Shown: in pieces, positions 30,370 through 39,953 of the stretch
Layout of the letters: every line of letters begins with the position of its first letter
Numbering within the stretch: the stretch's first letter is position 1
DNA from: CABHOJ01 sp965649545
GTDB taxonomy: Bacteria; Pseudomonadota; Gammaproteobacteria; Burkholderiales; Methylophilaceae
Assembly (NCBI GenBank): GCA_965649545.1
Contig: CBFGLF010000001.1
Location: 1-64,000, forward strand
Length of the DNA: 64,000 bases
Direction of reading: 5' to 3'
Made by a program: the position numbers and the translations under genes
Notes under the pieces: model-generated
Told to the model about the DNA's origin: nothing
The model's database searches: none
What the model saw: only the letters and a program-made list of their open reading frames with translations

Positions 30370-31547
30370 TGCGCTGGCTGTTCTGGATACTGCTGACCCT
30401 GGCACTGGCGATCGGTGTCTCCATGGTGTTGGGCAATAACGAAGGGTATGTGCTGATCGTCCGCCAGCCCTACCGCCTCGAATTGTCGCTCAACTTCCTG
30501 CTGATCCTGATCGTGCTGATGTTCGCCTCGCTGCACCTGATGCTACGCCTCGTGCATTACATCCAGCGACTGCCGGCCAGCGTGCGGACCTATAAAGAAG
30601 GCAAGCGGCTGAAGGATGGCCACGCCGCCTTGCTGACGAGCCTGCACGCCATCACCGAAGGCCACTATGCCGCAGCCGAGAAATCGGCTGCGCGGGCGCT
30701 GGAGTTGGGAGAAGACCCAGCCCTCAGCGCGCTGATCGCTGCGCGCGCTTCGCACAAGATGCATCAGAAGGGCCAGCGTGATTACTACCTGGCCGAAGCC
30801 GAGCGGCTGGCGCCGCATGCCGCCGTCGCCCGCTTGTTGACCCAGGCGGAGCTGTTGCTGGACGACAGGCAGTACATGCATGCGCTCGAGGTGTTGCATC
30901 GACTGGAGAAGATAGAGCCTAGGCACGTCGGTGCCATGCTGCTCGAATTGAAGGTCCAGCTACGCCTGGAACAATGGGAGAAGGTACTTTCCGTGCTCCA
31001 ACAACTGGAAAGATGCGAAGGCATCGCTTCCTGGCAGGCGCGTGAGTATCGACAACAAGCCTATCTGCAGATCCTCAATCGCTACGTCAGCGATCCCCAA
31101 GGGCTGTTGGCTTACTGGAAAGCTATCCCCGAAGAGGACCGACTCAGCGCGCGCCTGGCCCAAGCCGGCGCTCACAGCTTCAATGCCATCGGCAACGGCG
31201 ATCAGGCCTACGAGATCGTCGCCATGAGCCTCACCAAACAATGGGATACCGAGCTTGCCGGCATGATCGGGGATTGTGCGAGCAGCAAGGCGACGGAACA
31301 GCTACAGCAGGCCGAAAATTGGTTACTGAGCCACGAAGGTGACGCCAACCTGCTGCTTTCGCTGGGCAAGCTGTGCATCAGGCTCAGCCTGTGGGGCAAG
31401 GCGCAGAGTTATCTGGAAGCCAGCATCAGCGTCAAGCCGACCGCGACCGCACATCTCATGCTCGCCAAGATGCTGGAAGGTCGTGGCGAGACCAACGACG
31501 CATTCAAGCATTACCGATTGAGCGTCCAGTTCTGTCAGCAGGCTTGA
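30369..31547 (+). CDS. hemY: HemY-like membrane protein with TPR repeats
   Basis: 392-residue protein with two N-terminal membrane helices (about 2-22 and 38-60) and a long helical TPR-type cytoplasmic or periplasmic domain. This is the proteobacterial HemY N-terminal family (PF07219), not the Bacillus protoporphyrinogen oxidase of the same name. Start may be ATG 30369 or GTG 30366; both overlap the hemX stop. Last gene of the haem operon, converging on the reductase gene after 22 bases. Confidence 0.88.
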   Translation: MRWLFWILLTLALAIGVSMVLGNNEGYVLIVRQPYRLELSLNFLLILIVLMFASLHLMLRLVHYIQRLPASVRTYKEGKRLKDGHAALLTSLHAITEGHYAAAEKSAARALELGEDPALSALIAARASHKMHQKGQRDYYLAEAERLAPHAAVARLLTQAELLLDDRQYMHALEVLHRLEKIEPRHVGAMLLELKVQLRLEQWEKVLSVLQQLERCEGIASWQAREYRQQAYLQILNRYVSDPQGLLAYWKAIPEEDRLSARLAQAGAHSFNAIGNGDQAYEIVAMSLTKQWDTELAGMIGDCASSKATEQLQQAENWLLSHEGDANLLLSLGKLCIRLSLWGKAQSYLEASISVKPTATAHLMLAKMLEGRGETNDAFKHYRLSVQFCQQA

Positions 31548-31569
31548 CCACCAGGCCTGTTTTGGCCGA

Positions 31570-32601
31570 TCAGGCAGGCGTTTTCGGCACAGGGTTGGAG
31601 AACGTGAACGCGTCCGAAAAGAATTCGTCCTCGGGCATGCCGCGCTTCTGGAATTCGACGTGGGCCGTTTCCACCATCTGCGGCGCGCCACAACAATAGA
31701 CCTGGTAAGCACTGAGGTCCTCATGATCTTCCAGGACTGCATGGTGGACCAGGCCGGTGCGGCCCTGCCAGTTATCATTGGCATGCGGTTCCGACAACAC
31801 CGGGATGAACTTGAAGTTGGGATGCATGGATTGCCACTGCACCGGCAATAACGGTAGATAGAGGTCTTCCAGCGCACGCACACCCCAGTACAAGACCATC
31901 TCGCGCTTGATGTTGTGATGCAAGGCATGCTCGATGATGCCTTTGATCGGCGCAAAGCCGGTCCCGCCGGCGACGAAGATGATCGGGCGGTCTGAGTCCT
32001 CCCGCAGGTAGAAGCTGCCGAACGGGCCTTCAAGCCGCAGGATGGATTTCTCCTGCATCTCGTTGAACACATACTCAGTGAACTGGCCGCCCGGGATCAG
32101 CCGCATGTGCAGCTCCAGGAACTCGTCGTTGTGCGGTGCATTCGCCAGCGAGAAGGCGCGACGCTTGCCGTCCTTGAGCAAGAACTCGATGTACTGGCCG
32201 GGCATGAACTGCATGCGCTCGTTGCTCGGCAGTTTCAACTGCAGCACCATGACGTCATGGGAGAGGCTTTGCATCTTCTGCACGCGCGCAGGCATGATGC
32301 GTGGCTTGATGCCGTCCTTGCCGGTCACTTCGCGACATTCGATCACGAGGTCGGTCAAGGGTAAGGCACAGCAGAACAAGGCATAACCCGCCGCTTGTTC
32401 CGCCTCCGTCATGGCGTTCCGCTGATAGTCTCCCTGATACACCTCGCCTGACAGGACCTTGCCCTTGCAGGCGCCGCAAGCACCATTGCGGCATCCATAC
32501 GGCAGATTGAAACCGGCTTCGACCGCGGCACTGAGCACGGTTTCACCCGCCCTGATCTCGAAGGTATGGCCGCTGGGCTGAATGGTGACTTGCTGGGACA
32601 T
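31570..32601 (-). CDS. 2Fe-2S ferredoxin / flavin reductase (CDP-6-deoxy-delta-3,4-glucoseen reductase-like)
   Basis: 343-residue electron-transfer protein: an N-terminal plant-type 2Fe-2S domain with Cys37, Cys42, Cys45 and Cys77, then an FAD-binding domain (RRAFSLANAP) and an NAD(P)H-binding domain (FVAGGTGFAPIKG). The layout matches phenol-hydroxylase-type and AscD-type reductases. Betaproteobacterial genomes commonly carry this version away from any sugar pathway, so the AscD name is probably only by similarity. Natural partner oxidase unknown. Confidence 0.85.
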   Translation of the reverse strand: MSQQVTIQPSGHTFEIRAGETVLSAAVEAGFNLPYGCRNGACGACKGKVLSGEVYQGDYQRNAMTEAEQAAGYALFCCALPLTDLVIECREVTGKDGIKPRIMPARVQKMQSLSHDVMVLQLKLPSNERMQFMPGQYIEFLLKDGKRRAFSLANAPHNDEFLELHMRLIPGGQFTEYVFNEMQEKSILRLEGPFGSFYLREDSDRPIIFVAGGTGFAPIKGIIEHALHHNIKREMVLYWGVRALEDLYLPLLPVQWQSMHPNFKFIPVLSEPHANDNWQGRTGLVHHAVLEDHEDLSAYQVYCCGAPQMVETAHVEFQKRGMPEDEFFSDAFTFSNPVPKTPA

Positions 32602-32672
32602 GCTGAAAATCCTATTGGTAGCAACGACTTAAACCCGGCAGTTTAACATAGCCGGTCGATCTGGCTTTGCGG

Positions 32673-33089
32673 TCAATCTTCCCGACGGAACTCGCCCTCG
32701 ATGACGTCGTCATTGGCGGCACGACCCCCTGTACCGTGAGAGCCTGGCGTTCCACGTGAAACAAATGCCGGTTTGGGCGCAGGCATCAACAGCAGGATGA
32801 CCGCGATGGCATCGCTGATGACACCCGGCAGTATGAGCAGGATACCGGCCATCAAGTTCTTGGCGCTGCCGAAGATCGCCCGGGTGGGCGTACCGCCCTC
32901 GCCCAGGCTTTGCATCATGCGCCCGAGCATGAGCAGCTTCTCATCGAGGATGAGGCGCCAGCCCAGAATGGCCATCAATACCAGGTATAACGCCAGCCAC
33001 CAGCCATAACGGCCACCCAGTTCGACCAGCAACCATATCTCCATGACCGGGAAAGCGAGTAAAATCGCCATCAGGAAAAGCACACGCAT
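32673..33089 (-). CDS. fxsA: FxsA family membrane protein
   Basis: 138-residue cytoplasmic-membrane protein with hydrophobic segments at about 3-22, 27-45 and 75-100 and the family pattern LLVELGGRYGWW...ILPGVISDAIAVILLL. FxsA (suppressor of F exclusion of phage T7) is of unknown biochemical function. ATG 33089 overlaps the cutA ATG on the other strand. A parS-like sequence falls within its C-terminal coding region. Confidence 0.88.
   Translation of the reverse strand: MRVLFLMAILLAFPVMEIWLLVELGGRYGWWLALYLVLMAILGWRLILDEKLLMLGRMMQSLGEGGTPTRAIFGSAKNLMAGILLILPGVISDAIAVILLLMPAPKPAFVSRGTPGSHGTGGRAANDDVIEGEFRRED
32748..32763 (+). promoter_or_regulatory. Weak parS-like sequence inside fxsA
   Basis: CGTTCCACGTGAAACA matches the parS consensus at 14 of 16 positions, with a perfect right half. 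It lies in the C-terminal coding part of fxsA, about 12 kb left of the origin candidate. ParB binding is uncertain. Confidence 0.5.
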
Positions 33090-33426
33090 GACTATCCAAT
33101 CTCAAATGAACGAACCTGTCAGAGCCATCGTGGTTCTGACCAATCTTCCTGACCAGGAAAGCGCCGAAAAGTTAGCGCAATTTCTGGTCAGTGCGAAACT
33201 TGCTGCCTGCATCAACATCCTGGCCCCTTGCACTTCCATTTATGAATGGCAGGGCAAGATCGTCCGTGACACCGAAGTACCACTGCTGATCAAGGCGAGC
33301 AGCGCGCATTATGCCGCACTGGAAGCCGCGATCCGCGAACGGCATCCCTACGAACTTCCCGAGATCATCCATGTCCCAGTCACAGGCGGATTGACCGCCT
33401 ACATCGACTGGATCGTCGCGCCCTGA
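33088..33426 (+). CDS. cutA: Divalent-cation tolerance protein CutA
   Basis: 112-residue trimeric CutA1-type protein, with VVLTNLPDQESAEKLA, KLAACINIL and the end TYxxWI-like YIDWI. E. coli cutA1 mutants are copper sensitive, and the gene lies directly upstream of dsbD there as here. ATG 33088 has AGGAAAA nine bases upstream; ATG 33106 is an alternative. Its start codon shares two bases with the fxsA start. Confidence 0.93.
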   Translation: MTIQSQMNEPVRAIVVLTNLPDQESAEKLAQFLVSAKLAACINILAPCTSIYEWQGKIVRDTEVPLLIKASSAHYAALEAAIRERHPYELPEIIHVPVTGGLTAYIDWIVAP

Positions 33427-33439
33427 TCGGAACCTACTC

Positions 33440-35281
33440 TTGAGGCTTTTGCTGTCCCTGCCACGTACCCTCTTCCTGCTCGCCTGCATGCTTACTGTGC
33501 TGGCGACGCCGTCGTACGCCGAGAGTGTCTCCAAGGCCGGCATCAGCGCATTCCTTGACGTTGATGATGATCATATTCTGCCACCTGATGAAGCTTTCAA
33601 GCTCTCGTTGCGGTCTGTCGATGAAAAAACCCTGCATGCGGATTTCAAGATCGCGCCCGGACACTACCTGTATCGGGATCGTTTCAAGTTCGAACTGGTC
33701 CCTGCCGACCAGGTGAGCGCCTCAACCGCACTCCCCAAGGGCGAACCGAAACAGGACCCGACCTTTGGCGCTACCGAGGTGTTCCACAACGATGTCACCG
33801 CCGTCATCACATTGATGGCGCAGGGTAAGTTGCCTGCGGACCTCAAGTTGCAGGCGACCTATCAGGGCTGTAGCGAAAAAGGCCTGTGCTACGCACCGAT
33901 CCGCAAGCTACTCGACGTGCCGCTCAGCGGCATGGTCTCTCGCGCCGAAGCGGCCACCGGCAATCCGCTCGACCATGAGAATGAGGAAGACCATGCCGCG
34001 CAATTACTTAAAGATGGCGACCTGTGGCTGATCGTCGCGGGCTTTTTCGGTTTCGGGCTACTGTTGTCATTGACGCCCTGCGTGCTGCCCATGATCCCCA
34101 TCCTGTCCAGCATCGTCGTCGGGGCGAACCCACGTAGCAAATGGCATAGCTTCGGCCTGTCGTTATGCTACGTACTCGGCATGGCAGTCGCCTACAGCCT
34201 GGCCGGGATCGCCGCCGGCTTTTCCGGCCAGCTGCTGAGTTCGACCTTGCAGACCCCGGCGGTCATCATCGTCACGGCGATCATCTTCCTGGTGCTGGCC
34301 TTATCCATGTTCGGTTTCTATGAACTCAAGTTACCCACGGCCTTCGAGGATCGCATGCTGCGGATGTCCAACCGCTTCAAAGGAGGTCAGGCCTTTGGTG
34401 TGTTCGTGATGGGTGCGGTCTCGGCGCTCATCGTCAGCCCCTGTGTCGCCGCACCCCTTGCTGGCGCCCTGCTCTACATCAGCCAGACCCACGATGTCGT
34501 GCTGGGCGGCACAGCGCTGTTCGCTCTCTCGATCGGGATGGGTGTCCCGCTTCTACTTATCGGTACTTCAGCGGGTAGCTTGCTGCCGCGCACCGGTGCC
34601 TGGATGACGACCGTGCGCAATCTGTTCGGGGTATTGCTGATTGGCGTCGCCATCTGGCTCATCACCCCCTTGATACCGGTCTCGGTTCAGTTGGGTTTGT
34701 GGGCTGCCCTGCTGATCGTTCCTGCGATCTACATGCGCGCCATCGACCGACTGCCTGAAAACGCTACGGGTTGGCAGAAACTGGGCAAAGGGGTCGGCCT
34801 CATCATGCTGCTGCTGGGCATCGCCATGCTGGTAGGCGCCCTCTCTGGTGCACGATCCCCGCTACAGCCGCTTTCCGGCTTCCAGGCCACAAACAGCAGT
34901 CCTCACCAGAGTGCGCTGGCTTTTCAGCGGGTAAAGTCGATCGCCGAGCTAGACCAGAAGATCGCGGCGGCTGACGGCAAGCCGGTCATGCTGGATTTCT
35001 ATGCGGATTGGTGTGTCGCATGCAAGGAGATGGAACAGTTCACCTTCAGCGATGGGCGTGTCCAGGCGAGCCTGGCGAATTATGTCTTGCTGCAAGCCGA
35101 TGTGACCGCCAATGATGCTGAGGACCGTGCCTTGCTACAGCGCTTTGGCCTCTTCGGACCGCCCGGCATCATCTTCTTCGATCATAACGGCAAAGAGCAT
35201 CGCACGGTGCGTGTGATCGGTTATCAAAATGCAGATCGCTTCCTCTCCAGTATCAGCAAGCTTGAGGGGCATCCCAAATGA
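33440..35281 (+). CDS. dsbD: Thiol:disulfide interchange protein DsbD
   Basis: 613-residue protein passing electrons from cytoplasmic thioredoxin to periplasmic thiol proteins (DsbC, cytochrome c maturation). Signal peptide (about 1-27, ending PSYA), N-terminal periplasmic domain with the cysteine pair in GCSEKGLCY, eight-helix membrane domain with LTPCVLP and SPCVAAP, and a C-terminal thioredoxin domain with WCVAC. TTG 33440 is the only usable start. Followed by a TlpA-like gene with ATGA overlap. Confidence 0.95.
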   Translation: MRLLLSLPRTLFLLACMLTVLATPSYAESVSKAGISAFLDVDDDHILPPDEAFKLSLRSVDEKTLHADFKIAPGHYLYRDRFKFELVPADQVSASTALPKGEPKQDPTFGATEVFHNDVTAVITLMAQGKLPADLKLQATYQGCSEKGLCYAPIRKLLDVPLSGMVSRAEAATGNPLDHENEEDHAAQLLKDGDLWLIVAGFFGFGLLLSLTPCVLPMIPILSSIVVGANPRSKWHSFGLSLCYVLGMAVAYSLAGIAAGFSGQLLSSTLQTPAVIIVTAIIFLVLALSMFGFYELKLPTAFEDRMLRMSNRFKGGQAFGVFVMGAVSALIVSPCVAAPLAGALLYISQTHDVVLGGTALFALSIGMGVPLLLIGTSAGSLLPRTGAWMTTVRNLFGVLLIGVAIWLITPLIPVSVQLGLWAALLIVPAIYMRAIDRLPENATGWQKLGKGVGLIMLLLGIAMLVGALSGARSPLQPLSGFQATNSSPHQSALAFQRVKSIAELDQKIAAADGKPVMLDFYADWCVACKEMEQFTFSDGRVQASLANYVLLQADVTANDAEDRALLQRFGLFGPPGIIFFDHNGKEHRTVRVIGYQNADRFLSSISKLEGHPK

Positions 35282-35817
35282 TGCTCAAGCGCACCGCGAA
35301 GATTCTGGCCATTGTCCTGCTGATCGTTGCCGCCGGCCTCGCCACGCGACACTTCCTGCTCAACCCGACCCTGGAGTCAACGACCACCTCGACGGAAGCG
35401 CTATTCTCCGCCCAGCTACCAGACCCGCAGGGGGAAGCGCAGCAGCTGTCGCAATGGAAAGGCAAGATCGTCGTCGTCAACTTCTGGGCAAGCTGGTGTG
35501 TGCCCTGTCGTGAAGAGATGCCCGAACTCTCCGAATTGCACGAGCGGTATCAATCCAACGACGTCGTCGTACTGGGGATATCGACTGATGAGTTGGAGAA
35601 GATGCAGGCTTTCAGCAAGGAAGTCCCGGTCAAATACCCGCTACTTGCCGGCGATTATGACGCGATCAAACTGTCGGAACTGCTGGGCAACGATAAGGGT
35701 GTGCTGCCTTATACCCTCATCGTCGGCAAGGACGGATCCATCGTCAAAACTTACTTCGGCCGCGTCAGTCAGGCCTTGCTGGAGGAAACGCTGATCCCTT
35801 TATTCAACAGTAGGTGA
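35278..35817 (+). CDS. TlpA/ResA-like membrane-anchored thioredoxin
   Basis: 179-residue protein with an N-terminal membrane anchor (about 7-27) and a periplasmic thioredoxin fold with the redox pair WCVPC. Family members reduce apocytochrome c or other periplasmic thiols, fed by DsbD; the overlap with dsbD supports that partnership. ATG 35278. Confidence 0.9.
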   Translation: MMLKRTAKILAIVLLIVAAGLATRHFLLNPTLESTTTSTEALFSAQLPDPQGEAQQLSQWKGKIVVVNFWASWCVPCREEMPELSELHERYQSNDVVVLGISTDELEKMQAFSKEVPVKYPLLAGDYDAIKLSELLGNDKGVLPYTLIVGKDGSIVKTYFGRVSQALLEETLIPLFNSR

Positions 35818-35948
35818 AAAGGTTTTTCTAAGCGCTTGAAAACCCTGTAATTTCGCTAATTTCCGCCAATTCGCTAGACAACATCCCCCTATTTGCGGCA
35901 AACTTGCAGCCATGAATCATTGTTTCCGGCCGCAAAATAACAGCATAT
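35818..35948 (+). promoter_or_regulatory. Gap before aroQ with short spaced repeats
   Basis: 131-base gap that must hold the promoter of aroQ-accB-accC. It contains three related direct repeats ATTTCGC, ATTTCCGC and ATTCGC between 35850 and 35876 (TTCGCTA occurs at 35852 and 35870). No strong promoter hexamers can be named and aroQ has no obvious ribosome site. Confidence 0.35.
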
Positions 35949-36410
35949 ATGGCGAATAATTCTTCAAAATCCGTATTGGTGCTGCATGGTCCCAATCTGA
36001 ACCTGCTGGGATTACGCGAACCTGAGCATTACGGCAAAGACACGCTGGCCAGTATCAATGAACGCCTCATGACCAAGGCGACCAATGCCGGCCTCTTGCT
36101 GGAAAGTTTCCAGAGCAACAGCGAAGCTGAATTGATCGGTAAAGTGCAGTCTTTGGCATCGAAAAGCGTCGATTTCATCATTATCAACCCTGCAGCGTTC
36201 ACCCATACATCCGTCGCGATGCGGGACGCACTCTCAGCGGTCAAGATCCCTTTCATCGAAGTACATTTATCCAACGTCTATGCACGTGAACCTTTCCGTC
36301 ACCATTCCTACTTCACCGACATCGCTGTCGGGGTCATCAGTGGGTTGGGGGCGCAGGGTTACATGGCGGCACTAGATTACGCAATCAACGCACTCGCGCC
36401 TCAAGCCTAG
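35949..36410 (+). CDS. aroQ: 3-dehydroquinate dehydratase, type II
   Basis: 153-residue dodecameric dehydratase of the shikimate pathway. HGPNLNLLG is at 13-21, the catalytic Tyr28 in EHYG and the catalytic His106 in EVHLSN, with [10 protein letters not shown] after it. First gene before accB-accC, an order conserved in many proteobacteria. Confidence 0.96.
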   Translation: MANNSSKSVLVLHGPNLNLLGLREPEHYGKDTLASINERLMTKATNAGLLLESFQSNSEAELIGKVQSLASKSVDFIIINPAAFTHTSVAMRDALSAVKIPFIEVHLSNVYAREPFRHHSYFTDIAVGVISGLGAQGYMAALDYAINALAPQA

Positions 36411-36433
36411 GCGCGTTCATCTCGAGGTTAATC

Positions 36434-36895
36434 ATGGATTTACGCAAACTTAAAAAATTGATCGATTTGGTCGAGGAGTCCGGCATCTCTGAGCTGGAAT
36501 TGACCGAGGGCGAAGAGAAGGTCCGTATCAGCCGTAACATGTCTAACGGCAGCATGCCGATGCAATTCGCGCCCCAGTATTTCCAGGCACCGGCCCAGCA
36601 GGCAGCGCCAGCCGCACCTGCGGCCACCGTTGCTGAAGTTGCCGCCCCTGCCGCGGTCGAAGGCCACGTGGTCAAATCGCCGATGGTCGGCACGTTCTAC
36701 CGCTCGCCATCCCCAGATTCCAAATCCTTCGTCGATATCGGCAGTACGGTCAACGTCGGCGATACGCTGTGCATCGTCGAAGCCATGAAACTGCTGAACG
36801 AGATCGAAGCCGATCATGCGGGCGTCATCAAGGCGATCCTGGTCGAAAACGGTCAGCCGGTCGAGTACGGCGAACCACTGTTCATCATAGGCTAG
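36434..36895 (+). CDS. accB: Biotin carboxyl carrier protein of acetyl-CoA carboxylase
   Basis: 153-residue carrier with an N-terminal helical part, an Ala/Pro-rich flexible linker (about 50-76) and the biotinyl domain with the modified Lys119 in EAMKL and the thumb loop [10 protein letters not shown]. Feeds malonyl-CoA synthesis for fatty acids. Nine bases separate... eight bases separate it from accC. Confidence 0.97.
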   Translation: MDLRKLKKLIDLVEESGISELELTEGEEKVRISRNMSNGSMPMQFAPQYFQAPAQQAAPAAPAATVAEVAAPAAVEGHVVKSPMVGTFYRSPSPDSKSFVDIGSTVNVGDTLCIVEAMKLLNEIEADHAGVIKAILVENGQPVEYGEPLFIIG

Positions 36896-36903
36896 GGGCT
36901 TAC

Positions 36904-38253
36904 ATGTTCGAAAAGGTCCTCATCGCCAACCGTGGCGAAATCGCCCTGCGCATCCAACGCGCTTGCCGAGAATTAGGTATCAAGACCGTGGCGGTGCATT
37001 CAGAAGCCGACCGCGAAGCCAAATACGTCAAACTGGCTGACGAATCCGTCTGTATCGGTCCGGCCCCTTCCGGCCAGAGTTACCTCAATATCCCCGCCGT
37101 GATCAGTGCAGCGGAAGTGACCGACGCCCAGGCGATCCATCCGGGTTACGGCTTCCTGTCCGAGAACGCGGATTTTGCCGAGCGTGTGGAACAAAGCGGC
37201 TTCGTCTTCATCGGCCCGCGTGCCGAGACCATCCGCCTCATGGGCGACAAGGTCAGTGCCAAGGACGCCATGCGCAAAGCCGGCGTGCCTTGCGTACCGG
37301 GTTCCGAAGGCGCGTTGCCTGACGATCCGGAAGTCATCTTGAAGACAGCCAAGGACATCGGTTATCCGGTCATCATCAAGGCCGCCGGCGGTGGCGGTGG
37401 TCGCGGCATGCGCGTAGTCCATACAGAAGCGGCCTTGCTGGCTTCGGTCAACATGACCAAGGCCGAAGCGGGTGCGGCATTCGGCAACCCCATGGTCTAC
37501 ATGGAGAAGTTCCTGGAACAACCACGTCATATCGAGATCCAGGTCTTGTCCGACCAACACGGCAATTCCGTGTACTTAGGCGAACGCGACTGCTCGATGC
37601 AGCGTCGTCACCAGAAAGTACTGGAAGAAGCGCCTGCGCCCGGTATCAGCGCCCGATTGCGCGACAAGATCGGTCAACGCTGCGCCGATGCCTGCAAGCG
37701 CATCAACTACCGCGGCGCCGGTACCTTCGAATTCCTGTATGAAAACAACGAGTTCTATTTCATCGAGATGAACACGCGGGTCCAGGTCGAACACCCGGTG
37801 ACTGAGATGATCACGGGCATCGATATCGTGCAGCAACAGATCCGGATCGCTGCCGGCGAAAAGCTGCCTTTCCGCCAGAAAGATATCCAGTTGCATGGCC
37901 ACGCCATCGAATGCCGGATCAACGCAGAAGACCCGTTCAATTTTGTGCCGTCACCCGGTCGCATCACCACCTTCCACATGCCTGGCGGCCCTGGTATCCG
38001 TGTCGATACACATGCCTACCAGAATTACATGGTACCGCCGCACTACGATTCCATGATCTGCAAACTGATCGCCTATGGCGACACCCGTGAGCAGGCCATC
38101 GCCAAGATGCGCATCGCGCTCTCTGAGATGGTGGTGGAAGGTATCAAGACCAATGTGCCCTTGCACAGCGAATTGATGGCCGACGCCGCTTTCCATCAGG
38201 GCGGTACCAGCATCCATTATCTGGAGCAGAAACTGGGCATCTCGTCCAAATAA
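36904..38253 (+). CDS. accC: Biotin carboxylase subunit of acetyl-CoA carboxylase
   Basis: 449-residue ATP-grasp enzyme that carboxylates biotin on AccB. Starts [14 protein letters not shown] at ATG 36904; the frame stays open upstream within accB without a sensible start. [12 protein letters not shown] is the glycine-rich ATP loop; [14 protein letters not shown] and ECRINAEDP are typical. Operon with aroQ and accB. Confidence 0.97.
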   Translation: MFEKVLIANRGEIALRIQRACRELGIKTVAVHSEADREAKYVKLADESVCIGPAPSGQSYLNIPAVISAAEVTDAQAIHPGYGFLSENADFAERVEQSGFVFIGPRAETIRLMGDKVSAKDAMRKAGVPCVPGSEGALPDDPEVILKTAKDIGYPVIIKAAGGGGGRGMRVVHTEAALLASVNMTKAEAGAAFGNPMVYMEKFLEQPRHIEIQVLSDQHGNSVYLGERDCSMQRRHQKVLEEAPAPGISARLRDKIGQRCADACKRINYRGAGTFEFLYENNEFYFIEMNTRVQVEHPVTEMITGIDIVQQQIRIAAGEKLPFRQKDIQLHGHAIECRINAEDPFNFVPSPGRITTFHMPGGPGIRVDTHAYQNYMVPPHYDSMICKLIAYGDTREQAIAKMRIALSEMVVEGIKTNVPLHSELMADAAFHQGGTSIHYLEQKLGISSK

Positions 38254-38269
38254 TGGTCAGGAAATAGCC

Positions 38270-39160
38270 ATGGCTTGGGTTTCGCTCAATATCGAAGCCA
38301 GTGACAGTAATGCCGAGGCCCTGACCGACGCGTTGATGGCACTGGGCGCTTTGTCCGCGAGCATCGAGGACGCCAATGCCGAAACGCTCGATGAGCAACC
38401 GATCTTCGGCGAGCCGGGCGATCCGCCGCCCGGCATCTGGCGACAGAACGTCGTTAGCGCCTTATTCGAGGCTGATACGGACATCCCGGCTGTCATGACG
38501 GCCTTGTCTGAAACCACTGGCTATCCCGACCTGCGCTATACCACCGAGACCGTCGAAGAGCAGGACTGGGTGCGCGCCACCCAGTCGCAATTCGACCCGA
38601 TCCGTATCCGGGATGATCTGTGGATCGTCCCGTCGTGGCACGATGCACCCAATCCTGACGGGCTCAATATCGTGCTCGACCCGGGCCTCGCATTCGGTAC
38701 AGGCAGCCATCCCACCACCCACTTGTGTCTGAGCTGGCTGGCCGACACGATCAAGGGCGGCGAACAGGTACTCGATTACGGCTGCGGCTCCGGTATCCTC
38801 GCGATCGCTGCAAAGAAACTCGGTGCCGATGAGGTCATCGGCGTGGACATCGATAGTCAAGCCATCCAATCCAGCTGCTACAATGCGGAGCGAAACGAAG
38901 TCGTAGCCGAGTTCTGCATGGCAGACCGGTTTTCCGGCTCACAACAGTATGACATCGTCGTTGCCAATATCCTGTCCAGCGCCCTATCGGTGCTTGCCCC
39001 CGCCCTGGCGTCGGCATGCAAGTCGCACGGACGGATCGCGCTCTCAGGGATATTGCGTGAACAGGCAGCACAAGTCTCCGCCATCTATGAGGAATGGTTC
39101 GATATGGATGCACCGGTATTCATGGAAAGCTGGGTGTTGCTGACAGGGCAAAAGAGATGA
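38270..39160 (+). CDS. prmA: Ribosomal protein L11 methyltransferase
   Basis: 296-residue SAM-dependent methyltransferase that trimethylates L11. SAM-binding motif DYGCGSGILAIAA, preceding GLAFGTGSHPTT and following VVANIL are characteristic. AGGAAA precedes ATG 38270. Often next to accC in proteobacteria. Overlaps the next gene by four bases. Confidence 0.96.
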   Translation: MAWVSLNIEASDSNAEALTDALMALGALSASIEDANAETLDEQPIFGEPGDPPPGIWRQNVVSALFEADTDIPAVMTALSETTGYPDLRYTTETVEEQDWVRATQSQFDPIRIRDDLWIVPSWHDAPNPDGLNIVLDPGLAFGTGSHPTTHLCLSWLADTIKGGEQVLDYGCGSGILAIAAKKLGADEVIGVDIDSQAIQSSCYNAERNEVVAEFCMADRFSGSQQYDIVVANILSSALSVLAPALASACKSHGRIALSGILREQAAQVSAIYEEWFDMDAPVFMESWVLLTGQKR

Positions 39161-39936
39161 GCCTGATCACGGCCTGCCCTGCCTGTTCGACGAATTTCTT
39201 CGTGAAGACCGAACAACTCAACGCGCACCATGGCGATGTGCGTTGCGGCAAGTGCAGCCACGTGTTCAACGCACTGGAACGCTTGGGAGAGATCGAGGAG
39301 TCCCCGATCGCCGAGATCGTTCAACCGATATCGCAGCCCGAGATTCCCCCAGTATCGATCCCCCTCACGCCGCCCTCGGCCAAACCTGTCGAGACCCCCG
39401 CGATCTTCGGCGAGGTCAAATCCAAGTCCAATCCGCTCTCCTCAGGCAAACGCAGAGCCAAGGTGGTCTGGCCTTACCATGCGTTCTCCCTCATCCTGAT
39501 TTTGATTGGTGGCCTGCAGACCGTTTATTTTCTGCGCACACCCATCGCCACCCAATGGCCGCAGACCAAGCCCTTGTTAGCGAGTGCATGCGATCTGGTA
39601 GGTTGTACCGTCGATTTGCCTAAAGACATCTCGCAACTCTTGATCGACGACTCGGATTTACAGGAAGATGCCGAGCACGAGGATGTGATCCGGCTCAGTA
39701 CTCTGCTCATCAATAACGCCCCGTTCGCGCAGGCTTATCCTTTACTTGAGCTGACCTTGACGGACAAGAATGATCGGCCTGTGCTGCGCCGCGCTTTCAC
39801 GGCCAAGGAATACATGGCAGAGGGCACTGATCTTGATGCCGGCATCCCGGCGGGAGAAGAGTTGCAGATCAAGCTGGCATTGACTTCAGGCGACATCGAG
39901 GTCTCCGGCTACCGCGTGTTCATCGCCTATCCCTGA
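39157..39936 (+). CDS. Zinc-ribbon membrane protein, DUF3426 family
   Basis: 259-residue protein. An N-terminal MJ0042-type zinc ribbon (CPAC...CGKC, residues about 7-36) is followed by a Pro-rich linker, one membrane helix (about 108-127) and a C-terminal DUF3426 domain in the periplasm. ATG 39157 overlaps the prmA stop (ATGA); the open frame upstream is inside prmA. Function unknown; the prmA-DUF3426 order is frequent in betaproteobacteria. Confidence 0.88.
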   Translation: MSLITACPACSTNFFVKTEQLNAHHGDVRCGKCSHVFNALERLGEIEESPIAEIVQPISQPEIPPVSIPLTPPSAKPVETPAIFGEVKSKSNPLSSGKRRAKVVWPYHAFSLILILIGGLQTVYFLRTPIATQWPQTKPLLASACDLVGCTVDLPKDISQLLIDDSDLQEDAEHEDVIRLSTLLINNAPFAQAYPLLELTLTDKNDRPVLRRAFTAKEYMAEGTDLDAGIPAGEELQIKLALTSGDIEVSGYRVFIAYP

Positions 39937-39953
39937 GCCGGCGGACGATCTTT

